In this document: positions 32,345 to 43,970 of the stretch, one piece after another | Numbering within the stretch: position 1 is the first letter of the stretch | Layout of the letters: each line of letters opens with the position of its first letter | Source: Streptomyces sp. JHA26 | Lineage (GTDB): Bacteria; Actinomycetota; Actinomycetes; Streptomycetales; Streptomycetaceae | Assembly: GCF_002005565.1 (NCBI RefSeq) | Contig: NZ_BDJC01000053.1 | Coordinates: forward strand, 1 to 48,825 | Direction of reading: 5' to 3' | Length of the DNA: 48,825 nucleotides | Translations under genes and position numbers: made by a program | Notes under the pieces: generated by a model | Told to the model about the DNA's origin: nothing | The model's database searches: none | Seen by the model: only the letters and a program-made list of their open reading frames with translations

Positions 32345-32361
32345 CAGACATCAGACGTCTG
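32345..32361. promoter_or_regulatory. GntR operator, gntR/transporter intergenic region
   Basis: CAGACATCAGACGTCTG is identical, in inverted orientation, to the site before the esterase operon. It lies 50 bp upstream of the gntR start and 80 bp upstream of the transporter start, so it can serve both. Here the match extends to a longer palindrome, with GCATCAGAC ahead and GATGC behind. Confidence 0.72.
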
Positions 32362-32441
32362 ATGCACAGTCGGTGAGGCGCCGACCACATCCGCCTCCTC
32401 CACCTTGCTCGACATCTCTCATCTCCCGCCTGGAGGACTCC

Positions 32442-34037
32442 TTGTCCGCGCGCAGTGCAGCCGGCGTCGATCGCCGCACCTTCATGAGATATACCAGTGC
32501 CATCGGTGTGGCGACCGCGATCACCACGGGTCTGACGGCCTGCGGAGGCCCGGCGTCCAGCGGAGACGGTACCGGTGACTCGGGCGGCGCCGGCGACACC
32601 ATCGAGGCCGGCCTCTCGTACCCGCTGTCCACCGGCTTCGACCCGATGATCACCTCGGGCGCGACCCCGTACGCCGCCAACATGCACATCTTCGAGGGGC
32701 TCGTCGACCTCGACCCGGTCACGCTCGTGGCGCGGCCGGCGCTCGCCACCGAGATGCCCAAGAAGATCAACGCCACCACCTACCGGGCCACCCTGCGCGC
32801 GGGCGCGACCTTCCACGACGGCTCGGCGGTCACGGCGGACGACGTGGTGTTCAGCTTCGAGCGCGTCCTCGACGAGAAGAACGCCTCGCTGATGGCGCAG
32901 TTCGTCCCGTTCATCGACCAGGTCACGGCCGTCGACAAGTCGACGGTGGAGTTCAAGCTGAAGTACGCCTTCGCGCTCTTCCCCTCCCGCATATCCGTGG
33001 TGCGGATCGTTCCGGAGAAGATCGCGGGCGCCGACGCCAAGTCCTTCGACGCCAGGCCCGTCGGCACGGGCCCGTACAAGTTCGTCTCGGCGGTCCGCGA
33101 GGACAAGATCGTCATGGAGGCGTACGACAAGTACAACGGGCCGCGCCCGGCCAAGGCCAAGAAGATGATCTGGCGGCTGATGTCCGACCCGTCCGCGCGG
33201 GTCAGCGCGCTCAAGTCCGGGCGCGTGCAGGCCATCGAGGACGTGCCCTACATCGACATCAAGGGCTTCACCGGCAAGGAGAAGGTGGAGTCGGTCCAGT
33301 CGTTCGGGCTGCTCTTCCTGATGTTCAACTGCGCCGACAAACGGTTCGCGGACAAGCGGGTGCGACAGGCGCTGCACTACGCCCTGGACACCGAGAAGAT
33401 CATCTCCACCGCGCTGCTGGGCAACGCCGAGGCCGCCTCCGGGTACGTCCCGGCCACCCACCCGGACTACCACAAGGCCGCCACCGTCTACACGCACGAC
33501 CCGGCGAAGGCGAAGGAGCTGCTCGCCGAGGCCGGCGTGGGCAAGCTGTCCTTCACGCTGATGCTCACCGACAACGGCTGGGTCAAGGACATCGCGCCGC
33601 TGATCAAGGAGAGCTGGGCCGCGGTGGGCGTCGACGCCAAACTGGACATCCAGCAGTCCGCCGCCCAGTACGCCAAGATCGACCAGGGCAGCTTCGAGGC
33701 ACTGGCCGCGCCGGGCGACCCGTCCGTGTTCGGCAACGACGCCGACCTGCTGCTGCGCTGGTTCTACTACGGCTTCTGGCCGGAGAACCGCTACGCGTGG
33801 AAGGGCAGCGACGCCTACAAGCAGACCAAGGCGCTGCTCGACAAGGCCGCGGCCGAGGCCGACGAGGCGAAGCGCAAGGAGCTGTGGGGCAAGGTGACCG
33901 ACCTCGTCGCCGACGAGGCCGCCCTGTACCCGATCCTGCACCGCAAGCTGCCCACCGCCTGGCGGGAAGGGGCGCTGACGAACTTCAGGCCGCTGCCCAC
34001 CACCGGGCTGTCCTTCCTCGACGTCGGCCGGGGCTGA
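32442..34037 (+). CDS. Opp/Dpp-type substrate-binding lipoprotein, probable sialic acid receptor
   Basis: A 531-residue family 5 solute-binding protein. TTG 32442 is chosen because GGAGG lies 5 nt upstream and the next 35 residues form an export signal with a twin-arginine-like DRRTFMR and lipobox LTAC (Cys about 34). It is therefore a lipoprotein, possibly Tat-exported. The mature part shows YPLSTGFDPMITSGAT, VGTGPYKFV, RQALHYALD and the usual ADVAALYPILHR-like end (VADEAALYPILHR). Relatives carry peptides, but H. ducreyi SatA shows that this class can bind sialic acid; the neighbouring genes favour that here. Confidence 0.85.
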   Translation: MSARSAAGVDRRTFMRYTSAIGVATAITTGLTACGGPASSGDGTGDSGGAGDTIEAGLSYPLSTGFDPMITSGATPYAANMHIFEGLVDLDPVTLVARPALATEMPKKINATTYRATLRAGATFHDGSAVTADDVVFSFERVLDEKNASLMAQFVPFIDQVTAVDKSTVEFKLKYAFALFPSRISVVRIVPEKIAGADAKSFDARPVGTGPYKFVSAVREDKIVMEAYDKYNGPRPAKAKKMIWRLMSDPSARVSALKSGRVQAIEDVPYIDIKGFTGKEKVESVQSFGLLFLMFNCADKRFADKRVRQALHYALDTEKIISTALLGNAEAASGYVPATHPDYHKAATVYTHDPAKAKELLAEAGVGKLSFTLMLTDNGWVKDIAPLIKESWAAVGVDAKLDIQQSAAQYAKIDQGSFEALAAPGDPSVFGNDADLLLRWFYYGFWPENRYAWKGSDAYKQTKALLDKAAAEADEAKRKELWGKVTDLVADEAALYPILHRKLPTAWREGALTNFRPLPTTGLSFLDVGRG

Positions 34038-34120
34038 CCCCCGCACGCCCACGCCGTCGGGCCGCCGCCGCGCCGGCACGGGCTGCGGCGGCCCCCGCCC
34101 CAATCGCTAGGAACCTCACG

Positions 34121-35070
34121 ATGGTTGCATTTCTCCGGCTCGCGCTGCGCCGCGTCGCGATGATGCCGGTGATGGTCCTCGGCATCGCGCTGCTGGTCTT
34201 CGTGGTCCTCCAGTTCTCACCGACCGACCCCGCGTACAACGCGCTGGGCGAGTCGGCGAGCCCGGAGGCGCGAGCGGCGTTCGCCGAGGCGAACGGACTC
34301 GACGACCCCCTGCCCGTGCGCTACTTCGCCTTCCTGGGCGACCTGCTGCGGGGGGACCTCGGCGTCACCATGTCGCCCAGCCAGCCCGTCACCGACCGGA
34401 TCGCCACCGCGTTCCCGCTCACGCTGCAGCTGACCCTGCTCGGCCTCGCGCTGGCCGTCGTGCTGGCGCTGGTCTTCGGCGTCCTCAGCGCCGTCTACCG
34501 CGACCGCTGGCCGGACCAGGTCTTCCGGGTGCTGTCGATGGCCGGCATCGCCCTGCCCTCGTTCTGGATCGGCGTGCTGCTCATCCAGCAGTTCTCGCTG
34601 AACATGCCGGTCTTCCCGACCGGCGGCTACGTCAACCCGGCCGACTCCTTCTCCGGCTGGATCGAGAGCATGACGCTGCCCGCGCTCTCCCTCGCCCTGC
34701 CGGTCGCCTCGTCACTCGCCCGGCTGATCCGCACCTCGATGGTCACCGAACTCGACCGCGACTACGTGCGCACCGCCCGGGGCAGCGGCCTGCCGCCGTT
34801 CCTGATCATCCGCTCGGTGCTGCGCAACGCCCTGGTCACCCCGCTGACCGTGCTCGGCGTCAAGGTCGGCTACATGCTCAGCGGCGCCGTCGTCATCGAG
34901 GCGATCTTCGACCTGCCCGGCATGGGCAAGCTGATCCTCGAAGGCGTCAACGGAGGCGACGTCGGGTTGGTCCAGGGCACCGTGCTCACCATCGCGATCG
35001 CCTTCCTCGTGGTCAACGTCGTCGTCGACCTGCTCTACCTGCTCGTCAACCCGCGCATCAGGACGGTGTG

Positions 35071-35071
<1 letters not shown>
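34121..35071 (+). CDS. Opp/Dpp-type ABC transporter permease (DppB-like)
   Basis: A 316-residue membrane protein from ATG 34121 with AGGA upstream. It has six predicted helices, the periplasmic FSPTDPAYNALGE loop after the first helix, and the EAA coupling motif RTARGSGLPPFLIIRSVLRNAL that contacts the ATPases. It follows the receptor gene and overlaps the next gene by one base (TGATG). It is one half of the membrane channel. Confidence 0.9.
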
Positions 35072-38057
<2,986 letters not shown>

Positions 38058-38085
38058 ACCGTTCCGGTCCGCGGGCCGGAGTGCG

Positions 38086-38120
38086 GGAAGGGCGGGCAGG
38101 GGTGACCTGTCCGCCCTTCC
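38086..38120 (+). terminator. Terminator of the transporter operon
   Basis: GGAAGGGCGG and CCGCCCTTCC form a perfect 10-bp stem, extended to 15 bp by GCAGG/CCTGT (one G-U) around a GGTGA loop. It lies 29 nt after the last ABC gene. Confidence 0.78.
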
Positions 38121-38228
38121 TGGGTACGAGGGACGGGACCTGCCCACGGACCCGCAGGTCACCCCGACGGCATCCGTCGCCGCCACGGGGCGGAAGCGGT
38201 GGCCGGCACGAGGCCGGCGGGAACGAGA

Positions 38229-40568
38229 ATGGGCGCCATGGAGGGACTGGTTCACCGCTCGGCATGGGTCCACGTGCTGGTCCGGACCGTGGCCGTGCTG
38301 AGCCTGACCGTCCTGGCCGCGGCCGCCGTGGTGCGCAGCACCGTGCTCGACCCCTCGTTCTACAGCCGGGTGCTCGAGGACGAGCACGCCTACCAGCGGT
38401 TCTACGACGAGGTGCTGGTCGATCCGCACAGTACGCCGCTCACCCAGGAACTGCTGGACCGGCTGCCCGTCCCGCAGTCCACCATCACCTCGAACCTCAA
38501 GGTCGTGATCCCGCCGGAGACGCTGCGGACCATGGGTGACCGGCAGATCGCCGAGGTGGTCCACTACCTGGAGGGCGACCGCGACGGGCTGCGCGTCACG
38601 GTGGACCTCGAACCCGTCGTCGCGAACGTCGAGAGGCTCAGCCGGGCGTACTTCGGTGACGCCGTCGCCGCCCTGCAACAGCGCACCGAACCCGACTTCC
38701 GGGCCTTCGTGCAACGTCTGTCCGACATGGCCGCGCAGGTGGTGGCGGGCGAGGCGCCGCTCGAGGACCTGCCGACGCTGCCGCTCTCCCCCGCCCAGGC
38801 GGCCGCGGCCACCCAGGCGCTGCTGCGGCTGGTGCCGGAGGGCGCGCGCGACGGCATCGGGCCCACCGTGGAGACCGCGCTGGACCGGGGGGACGTGGCC
38901 GCGGCGCTGGCCGCGCTCGCGCCGGTCGCCCTGACGGACCAGGTCCGGGCGACCGCGGCCGAGCTGCTGCGGGAGGCACGCGACGGCACCTGGGTCATCA
39001 CCGTGCGCCTCGATCCCTCCCGCGACGAGCTGGCCCCGGTGCACCGGGCACGCGCGGTCACGCGGCTGTTCCAGGAGGTCGTGGAGCCGGTCGCCGCGCT
39101 CCTGTGCGCGGCCGCGCTCTCGCTGCTGTGGTTCTCCCCCCCTTCCCCCGTCAAGCGGCGGCTGATGCCGCTGGGCTGGGTACTGACCGCCGCCGCCTCG
39201 CTCACGGCGCTGACGGTGTTCCTCCTGCGGCTCACGCTGGGCGACGCGCTCTTCGGGGCGCCGGCGTCGTGGCCCCCGACGGCCGCCCGTCTCCTCGCCG
39301 ACGTCCAGGCCACCGCCCTGGACCGGGTGTCGGCCACGGCCACTGTCGTCGCCGTGATCCTGCTCGCCGCGGGAGCGCTGCTGATCACCGTCTCCTGGGT
39401 CTGGCAGACCAGGCCGACGGTGCCCGTGTTCACCGATCCGCGGCACGGGCCGGCGCTGACCGCCGTCGTGTCGGCGTGCGCGCTGGCCGGTACGGTGTTC
39501 GCCCCCGTGGCGCTCACGGGCCCCTCCCTGCGGATCTGCCAGGGCAGCGCCGAGCTGTGCGACGCCCGTTACGACGAGATCGCCCAGCTCGCGGCGCACA
39601 ACGCCATGGCCACGACGGCGGACCGCTTCATCGGCCCCCTCCAGGATCCCGACATCGTCGGCCAGCTGGACGCCGGGGTGCGCGCCCTGCTCCTCGACAC
39701 CCACCGCTGGGAGCGCCCCGAGGAGGTCGCGGACCGGCTGAGCGCCTCCGAGTTCTCCCCGGAGCTGCGCCGGCGGCTCACCGGGATCCTGGAACGGGTG
39801 AACCCGCCCCACCCGGGCCTGTGGCTGTGCCACTCGGTGTGCGGCGCGGGCGCGCTGGAACTGACGCCCACGGTGCGTCAGATCGGCGACTGGCTGCGCG
39901 CGCACCCCTCGGAGATCGTCACCCTGATCGTGCAGGACGGGGTCGACGCCGAGGCCACCCGGCACGCCTTCGAGCAGGCCGGGCTCGCGGACCTGCTGTA
40001 CGTGCCGGCCGGCGATCCGGACCGTCCGTGGCCGAAGCTGAAGGACATGATCGACGGCGGTCGGCGCCTGGTGGTGTTCGCGGAGAAGGCGGACGGCCCC
40101 GCCCCGTGGTACCGGAACTTCTACCGGTACGGCATGGAGACGCCGTTCGCCTTCCGCAACCCCGACGCGATGACCTGCCTGCCGAACCGGGGCGGGACGG
40201 ACAAGCGGCTGTTCCTGCTCAACCACTTCGTCACGGCCGGCGGCGGCCGGCGGCTGGACGCCGGTACGGTCAACTCCCGGCAGCGGGTGCTGGAACGGGC
40301 CCACGACTGCGAGCGGCGGCGGGGCAGGCCGGTCAACTTCGTCGCCGTGGACTACGCCACGGTCGGTGACGCCCGGGGCGCGGTCGACGAGCTCAACGCC
40401 GAGCGGCTCCAGGACGGTTCGCGGTTCCCCGTGAAGCGGTCGCCGGGGAGGCTCCCCGGCACGGTGCGGGCCGGCACCGCGGGCCTCCGAACCGCCGCGC
40501 GACCGTCGCCCGGGGCGCGCGGCGGCCGTCGTACCGCCCGGTGGGCCGAGGTCAGGCCGCCTGGGTGA
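38229..40568 (+). CDS. Polytopic membrane protein with C-terminal PI-PLC-X-like domain
   Basis: A 779-residue protein. A first helix (about 18-38) is followed by a soluble ectodomain of about 240 residues, four further helices between about 285 and 440, then a phosphatidylinositol phospholipase C X-like domain (about 450-720). The latter has His in LAAHNAMATT, LLLDTHRWE, a second His in LCHSVCG and MIDGGRRLVVFAE. Both expected histidines are present, so phosphodiesterase activity is plausible. ATG 38238 is an alternative start. Its last 17 nt overlap the convergent DUF2267 gene. No partner gene is adjacent. Confidence 0.78.
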   Translation: MGAMEGLVHRSAWVHVLVRTVAVLSLTVLAAAAVVRSTVLDPSFYSRVLEDEHAYQRFYDEVLVDPHSTPLTQELLDRLPVPQSTITSNLKVVIPPETLRTMGDRQIAEVVHYLEGDRDGLRVTVDLEPVVANVERLSRAYFGDAVAALQQRTEPDFRAFVQRLSDMAAQVVAGEAPLEDLPTLPLSPAQAAAATQALLRLVPEGARDGIGPTVETALDRGDVAAALAALAPVALTDQVRATAAELLREARDGTWVITVRLDPSRDELAPVHRARAVTRLFQEVVEPVAALLCAAALSLLWFSPPSPVKRRLMPLGWVLTAAASLTALTVFLLRLTLGDALFGAPASWPPTAARLLADVQATALDRVSATATVVAVILLAAGALLITVSWVWQTRPTVPVFTDPRHGPALTAVVSACALAGTVFAPVALTGPSLRICQGSAELCDARYDEIAQLAAHNAMATTADRFIGPLQDPDIVGQLDAGVRALLLDTHRWERPEEVADRLSASEFSPELRRRLTGILERVNPPHPGLWLCHSVCGAGALELTPTVRQIGDWLRAHPSEIVTLIVQDGVDAEATRHAFEQAGLADLLYVPAGDPDRPWPKLKDMIDGGRRLVVFAEKADGPAPWYRNFYRYGMETPFAFRNPDAMTCLPNRGGTDKRLFLLNHFVTAGGGRRLDAGTVNSRQRVLERAHDCERRRGRPVNFVAVDYATVGDARGAVDELNAERLQDGSRFPVKRSPGRLPGTVRAGTAGLRTAARPSPGARGGRRTARWAEVRPPG

Positions 40569-40992
40569 GTTCCGCGCGCCCGAAGAGGATCGCGTAGCCG
40601 GAGGGGAGCTGGGCGAGGACCCGGTCGAGCAGGTCGGGGCCGGCGAGACGGGCGACGACGCCCAGGACGGAGCCGACGTCCCAGCGGGTGGTGGCCAGGC
40701 TGCCCCCGGTGCGGGTGGCGAGGTCCCTGACGAAGGCCCAGCCGGTCATCGCCTCGGTCCCGGGGATCTCGGCGGCGAAGACCCGGGCCGCTTCGCGGGG
40801 CAGGCGGGCGGCCAGCTCGACGCGTTCCTCGCCGGTGACGCGGCGGCCGAGGGCGGACAGGACGGCGTGGACGACCTGTTCGGCCCGCTCGCGGGTGGGA
40901 TACGCGCCGTGGTAACGGACCTGCTCCAGCATCTGGCCGTACGACATGGCCGGGATGGTGGTGACCGTCGCCGGGGCCGTCTTGGTCTGCAT
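40552..40992 (-). CDS. DUF2267 family protein
   Basis: A 146-residue protein: MSYGQMLEQVRYHGAYPTRERAEQVVHAVLSALGRRVTGEERVELAARLP is the DUF2267 helical repeat, and the second half (FVRDLATRTGG, WDVGSVLGVVARLAGPDLLDRVLAQLPSGYAILFG) repeats the pattern. The function is unknown. It follows a second DUF2267 gene and hsp18 on the same strand, so it may be co-expressed under heat shock. Confidence 0.85.
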   Translation of the reverse strand: MQTKTAPATVTTIPAMSYGQMLEQVRYHGAYPTRERAEQVVHAVLSALGRRVTGEERVELAARLPREAARVFAAEIPGTEAMTGWAFVRDLATRTGGSLATTRWDVGSVLGVVARLAGPDLLDRVLAQLPSGYAILFGRAELTQAA

Positions 40993-41079
40993 CGGTGAAG
41001 GGCGCCTTTCTCGCTCGTGGGGTGGTCGGGTGCGGCCGGCCGGTGACCTCGGACCCGGACGGGGGTCCGCGGGGGTCCG

Positions 41080-41502
41080 TCACCGGGTGCCCGGGGGGAG
41101 ACCGATCGTGGTGTCCTGCGGCCGGCCGAAGAGCAGGTCGTATCCGGGCGGGAGCTGCAGCAGCACGCGGCGGGTCAGCTCCTCGCCCGCCGCGTCGGCG
41201 GCCACGCTGAGCACGGCGCCGACGTCCCAGGCCGCGGTCCGTTCGGTGGCTCCCTCGATCCACGCCGCGGTGGCCCGCACGAACCGGTCCGCGGACAGCG
41301 GCTCGGCGGCCTGGAGCGGGTTGAGCAGGATCAGGGCGAACGTCTCCGGAAGCCTGGCGGCCAGTTCGGTGCGCACCTCGCCCACCAGGTGCGCGCCCAG
41401 GAGCGCCAGCACGGTGCGCGCGGCACGGTCCGCTTCCGCACGGGTCTCGTACCGGCCGCGTTCCTGTACCTGGTCGAGGAACACGTCCCAGTGCATGGCC
41501 AT
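41080..41502 (-). CDS. DUF2267 family protein
   Basis: A 140-residue protein from ATG 41502, preceded by AGGAGG at 6 nt. MAMHWDVFLDQVQERGRYETRAEADRAARTVLALLGAHLVGEVRTELAARLP and the ending LPPGYDLLFGRP mirror its downstream neighbour, so the pair looks like a tandem duplication that has diverged. It sits 100 bp after hsp18. Confidence 0.85.
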   Translation of the reverse strand: MAMHWDVFLDQVQERGRYETRAEADRAARTVLALLGAHLVGEVRTELAARLPETFALILLNPLQAAEPLSADRFVRATAAWIEGATERTAAWDVGAVLSVAADAAGEELTRRVLLQLPPGYDLLFGRPQDTTIGLPPGTR

Positions 41503-41602
41503 CGGGATCCTCCTTGCCCTGGACGATGCGTGCCCGGGGGCGGAGGGCGTGCCGTCGGGGACGGTCACCGCCCTCCGTCGCCTCGTCGCCGCCGTCTCCG
41601 TC

Positions 41603-42040
41603 TCAGCCGGAGATCTCCTTGCGGTCCGCGCCGCCGCCGATGGGGATCTTGCGGGGCTTGGCCCGCTCGGCGATCGGGATGCGCAGCGTGAGGACGCCCG
41701 CCTCGTAGTCGGCACCGATGTGCTCGGTGTCGAGGGTGTCCGCCAGCATCACCTGCCGCGAGAAGACACCCAGGGGGCGTTCCGAGAGCTCCATCTGGAC
41801 GTCGTCGCCCTTGGTGACGGGCCGGCGTTCGGCCTTGACCGTCAGCATGTTCCGTTCGACGTCGATGTCGATCGCGTCCGGGTCGACGCCGGGCAGGTCC
41901 AGGGCGATCACGTACGCGTCGCCCTCGCGGTAGGCGTCCATCGGCATCGCCGTCGGACGCGACCAGGTGCCGGACGCGTTGCCGAACAGCTGCTGGGTGA
42001 GCCGGTCGAACTCACGGAAGGGATCGGTGCGCATCAGCAT
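41603..42040 (-). CDS. hsp18: Small heat-shock protein Hsp18 (Hsp20/alpha-crystallin)
   Basis: A 145-residue chaperone from ATG 42040 behind GGAGGTG. The alpha-crystallin domain (about 35-130) has AYVIALDLPGVDPDAIDIDVERNMLTV, LGVFSRQVML and the closing DYEAGVLTLRIP followed by an IPI-type tail (RKIPIGG). It holds unfolding proteins soluble during heat stress. Its promoter contains the RheA operator, which fits the regulation known for hsp18 in Streptomyces albus. Confidence 0.95.
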   Translation of the reverse strand: MLMRTDPFREFDRLTQQLFGNASGTWSRPTAMPMDAYREGDAYVIALDLPGVDPDAIDIDVERNMLTVKAERRPVTKGDDVQMELSERPLGVFSRQVMLADTLDTEHIGADYEAGVLTLRIPIAERAKPRKIPIGGGADRKEISG

Positions 42041-42092
42041 CGGGAAACACCTCCAGTCCGAGCGATCCGCTCATGCGCTGCTTCCTGTATTT

Positions 42093-42121
42093 CTTGTAGC
42101 ATGTCATCGGAAAGATGACAA
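42093..42121 (-). promoter_or_regulatory. hsp18 promoter with RheA operator
   Basis: Reading leftward, -35 TTGTCA (plus-strand 42116-42121) and -10 TACAAG (42093-42098) are exactly 17 nt apart. Overlapping the -35 and filling most of the spacer is TGTCATC-N5-GATGACA (42102-42120), the published RheA operator of S. albus. A RheA dimer bound here would block polymerase until heat changes its conformation. Confidence 0.85.
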
Positions 42122-42191
42122 GTGGGTTCGTCGTCCAGCCGGTGACACGAGCGGTGGCACGGCCGGGTGACACGACCGAGCGGAGGTGACC

Positions 42192-42857
42192 ATGACCGCA
42201 GACCCCCAGCACTCCCCTCCCCAGCCCGCCTCCTTCCCCGCCGCCCGGGCCGCGCTCGCGGCGATCGAGGAAGCCGTCCACAGCGCCCAGGCGCCCCGGC
42301 CCGCCGCCGAGCAGCCCGCCGCCGAGGTCAGCTCCGAGCAGGCCCTGGCCGCACTGCTGCTCCTGCGCGAGGTGCGCACCCAGCTCGCGGGATGGGAGAC
42401 GGGGCTGATCGAGACCGCCCGCGAGGCGGGCGCCAGCTGGGCCGACCTCGCCCACCCCCTCGGTGTCGCCAGCCGGCAGGCCGCCGAACGCCGCTATCTG
42501 CGCCTGCGTCCCGGAGCCCCCGGCACCACCGGCGAGCAGCGCGTACAGGCCACCCGCGACCGTCGCGCCGCCGACCGCGCCGTCACCGCCTGGGCCCGCG
42601 GCAACGCGGCGGACCTGCGGCAACTCGCCGGCCAGGTCACCGCCCTCGCCGCTCTCCCCGCCGAGGCCCGCGCCCCCCTCGTACGCGCCCTGGGCCACGA
42701 CGACGCCGCCGGCCTCCTCGCCCCACTGGCCGGCGCCCGCGCGCACCTGCCGGCCGAACACGCCGAGCTGGCCGCCCGCATCGACACCCTCACCCGCCAC
42801 ACGGACCGTCTGCGCGGAACGGGGGACGGCGAACCGCCTCCCCCCGTCGACGGATGA
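42192..42857 (+). CDS. rheA: RheA-like heat-shock repressor
   Basis: A 221-residue protein from ATG 42192, with CGGAGG 5 nt upstream. It diverges from hsp18 across an exact RheA site. The central LLREVRTQLAGWETGLIETAREAGASWADLAHPLGVASRQAAERRYLRLRP resembles a helix-turn-helix, and the rest is Ala/Arg-rich helix. RheA of S. albus is a thermosensing repressor of similar size and position. The identification rests on size, context and operator together. Confidence 0.85.
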   Translation: MTADPQHSPPQPASFPAARAALAAIEEAVHSAQAPRPAAEQPAAEVSSEQALAALLLLREVRTQLAGWETGLIETAREAGASWADLAHPLGVASRQAAERRYLRLRPGAPGTTGEQRVQATRDRRAADRAVTAWARGNAADLRQLAGQVTALAALPAEARAPLVRALGHDDAAGLLAPLAGARAHLPAEHAELAARIDTLTRHTDRLRGTGDGEPPPPVDG

Positions 42858-42956
42858 CGGCGTGCGCGTGCGGTGACGCGGGCGGGGCCGGCCCGGCGGC
42901 TGCCGGAGGGGCGAGTCCGGAGGACCGCGACCGGAGCGGACGTCGGGCTTGTCCGT

Positions 42957-43970
42957 CTAGGGGCGGGTGAGGGGGTCCAGGGCCAGTGCGGCGAAGGTGG
43001 CCAGCCAGTGGTCGGTGGTGAAGTCGCCGCGTTCCACGGCCGGCAGGCCCGCCGCGAGGTGCGCCCCGGCCGCCGCGTCCAGGCGGCTGCGGACCGGCCC
43101 GTCGGGCAGGGCGTCCGCGAGGGAGCGCAGCGCGGCCGCCCTGCTGAGGGTCAGGCCGAGCAGGTGGCCGATCTGCGGGTCGGCGTGGTCGGAGACGACC
43201 GGCACGTCCAGCAGCGGGCAGGGGGCGCCGGTGCCCAGCGCGGGCAGGAAGCGGTCGAGCCACGGCGCGAACTCCTCCGCCGGGAGGACCCTGCGCACCG
43301 CGTCGGCCTCGCTCAGGGCCGGGGACAGGAAGTCCTGCCCCGAGGGTTCCCAGTGCGCGGGCGCGTCGTGGTCGTCGGCGAACCAGGACAGCAGGCGTTC
43401 CCGTACGGCCCGGTCGGTCGCGGCCGACAGCTCCCCCGAGTCGAGTGCGAGGCCCAGCGCGAAGGCGCTGTTGGGGTGGTTGCCGTGGCGTACGGGGTAC
43501 GTCGCCTTCGGCAGCCAGTCGGCCAGCAGCCGGTCGACGACGGCGACGGCCGGTGCCAGGGCCTCCGCCCAGCGGGAGCCCGTGGGACCCTCGCAGGCGC
43601 GGCACTCGGCGGCGAGCGCGAGCAGCCAGGCCCAGCCGTAGGGCCGCTCGAAGGAGGGGTGGTCGCGGAGGTAGGCGGCCTCGGCGGCGAGGTTGCCGGG
43701 GGTGAGGTGCCGGTCGAGGGCGTCGACGACCGGCCCGGTGTCCGGCAGTGCGGGGGTGCCGCCGTGGCGGCGCAGCAGGCGGACGAGCAGCCAGTGCATG
43801 TGCACCGAGGAGTGCCAGTCGTAGGCGCCGTAGAAGGCCGGGTGCAGCGACCGGGGCTCGACGCGCTCGTCGGCGGAGAGGGTCAGGTGGGCCGGGAAGT
43901 TGGGGTACTCCCGGGTGATGTTGGCGAGGGCGAGCCGTGCGAAGGGGGCGGCGTGGGTGTCGAGCGGCAT
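42957..43970 (-). CDS. DUF2891 family protein
   Basis: A 337-residue soluble protein. The stretch SLHPAFYGAYDWHSSVHMHWLLVRLLRRHG is the conserved core of DUF2891, and the remainder is helical, resembling an alpha-toroid. Conserved His/Asp clusters (DWHSSVHMH; VRHGNHPNSAFAL) suggest an enzyme, possibly glycan- or peptide-modifying. The start overlaps the pcp stop by one base, so it belongs to the pyroglutamate operon. Its role there is unknown. Confidence 0.85.
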   Translation of the reverse strand: MPLDTHAAPFARLALANITREYPNFPAHLTLSADERVEPRSLHPAFYGAYDWHSSVHMHWLLVRLLRRHGGTPALPDTGPVVDALDRHLTPGNLAAEAAYLRDHPSFERPYGWAWLLALAAECRACEGPTGSRWAEALAPAVAVVDRLLADWLPKATYPVRHGNHPNSAFALGLALDSGELSAATDRAVRERLLSWFADDHDAPAHWEPSGQDFLSPALSEADAVRRVLPAEEFAPWLDRFLPALGTGAPCPLLDVPVVSDHADPQIGHLLGLTLSRAAALRSLADALPDGPVRSRLDAAAGAHLAAGLPAVERGDFTTDHWLATFAALALDPLTRP

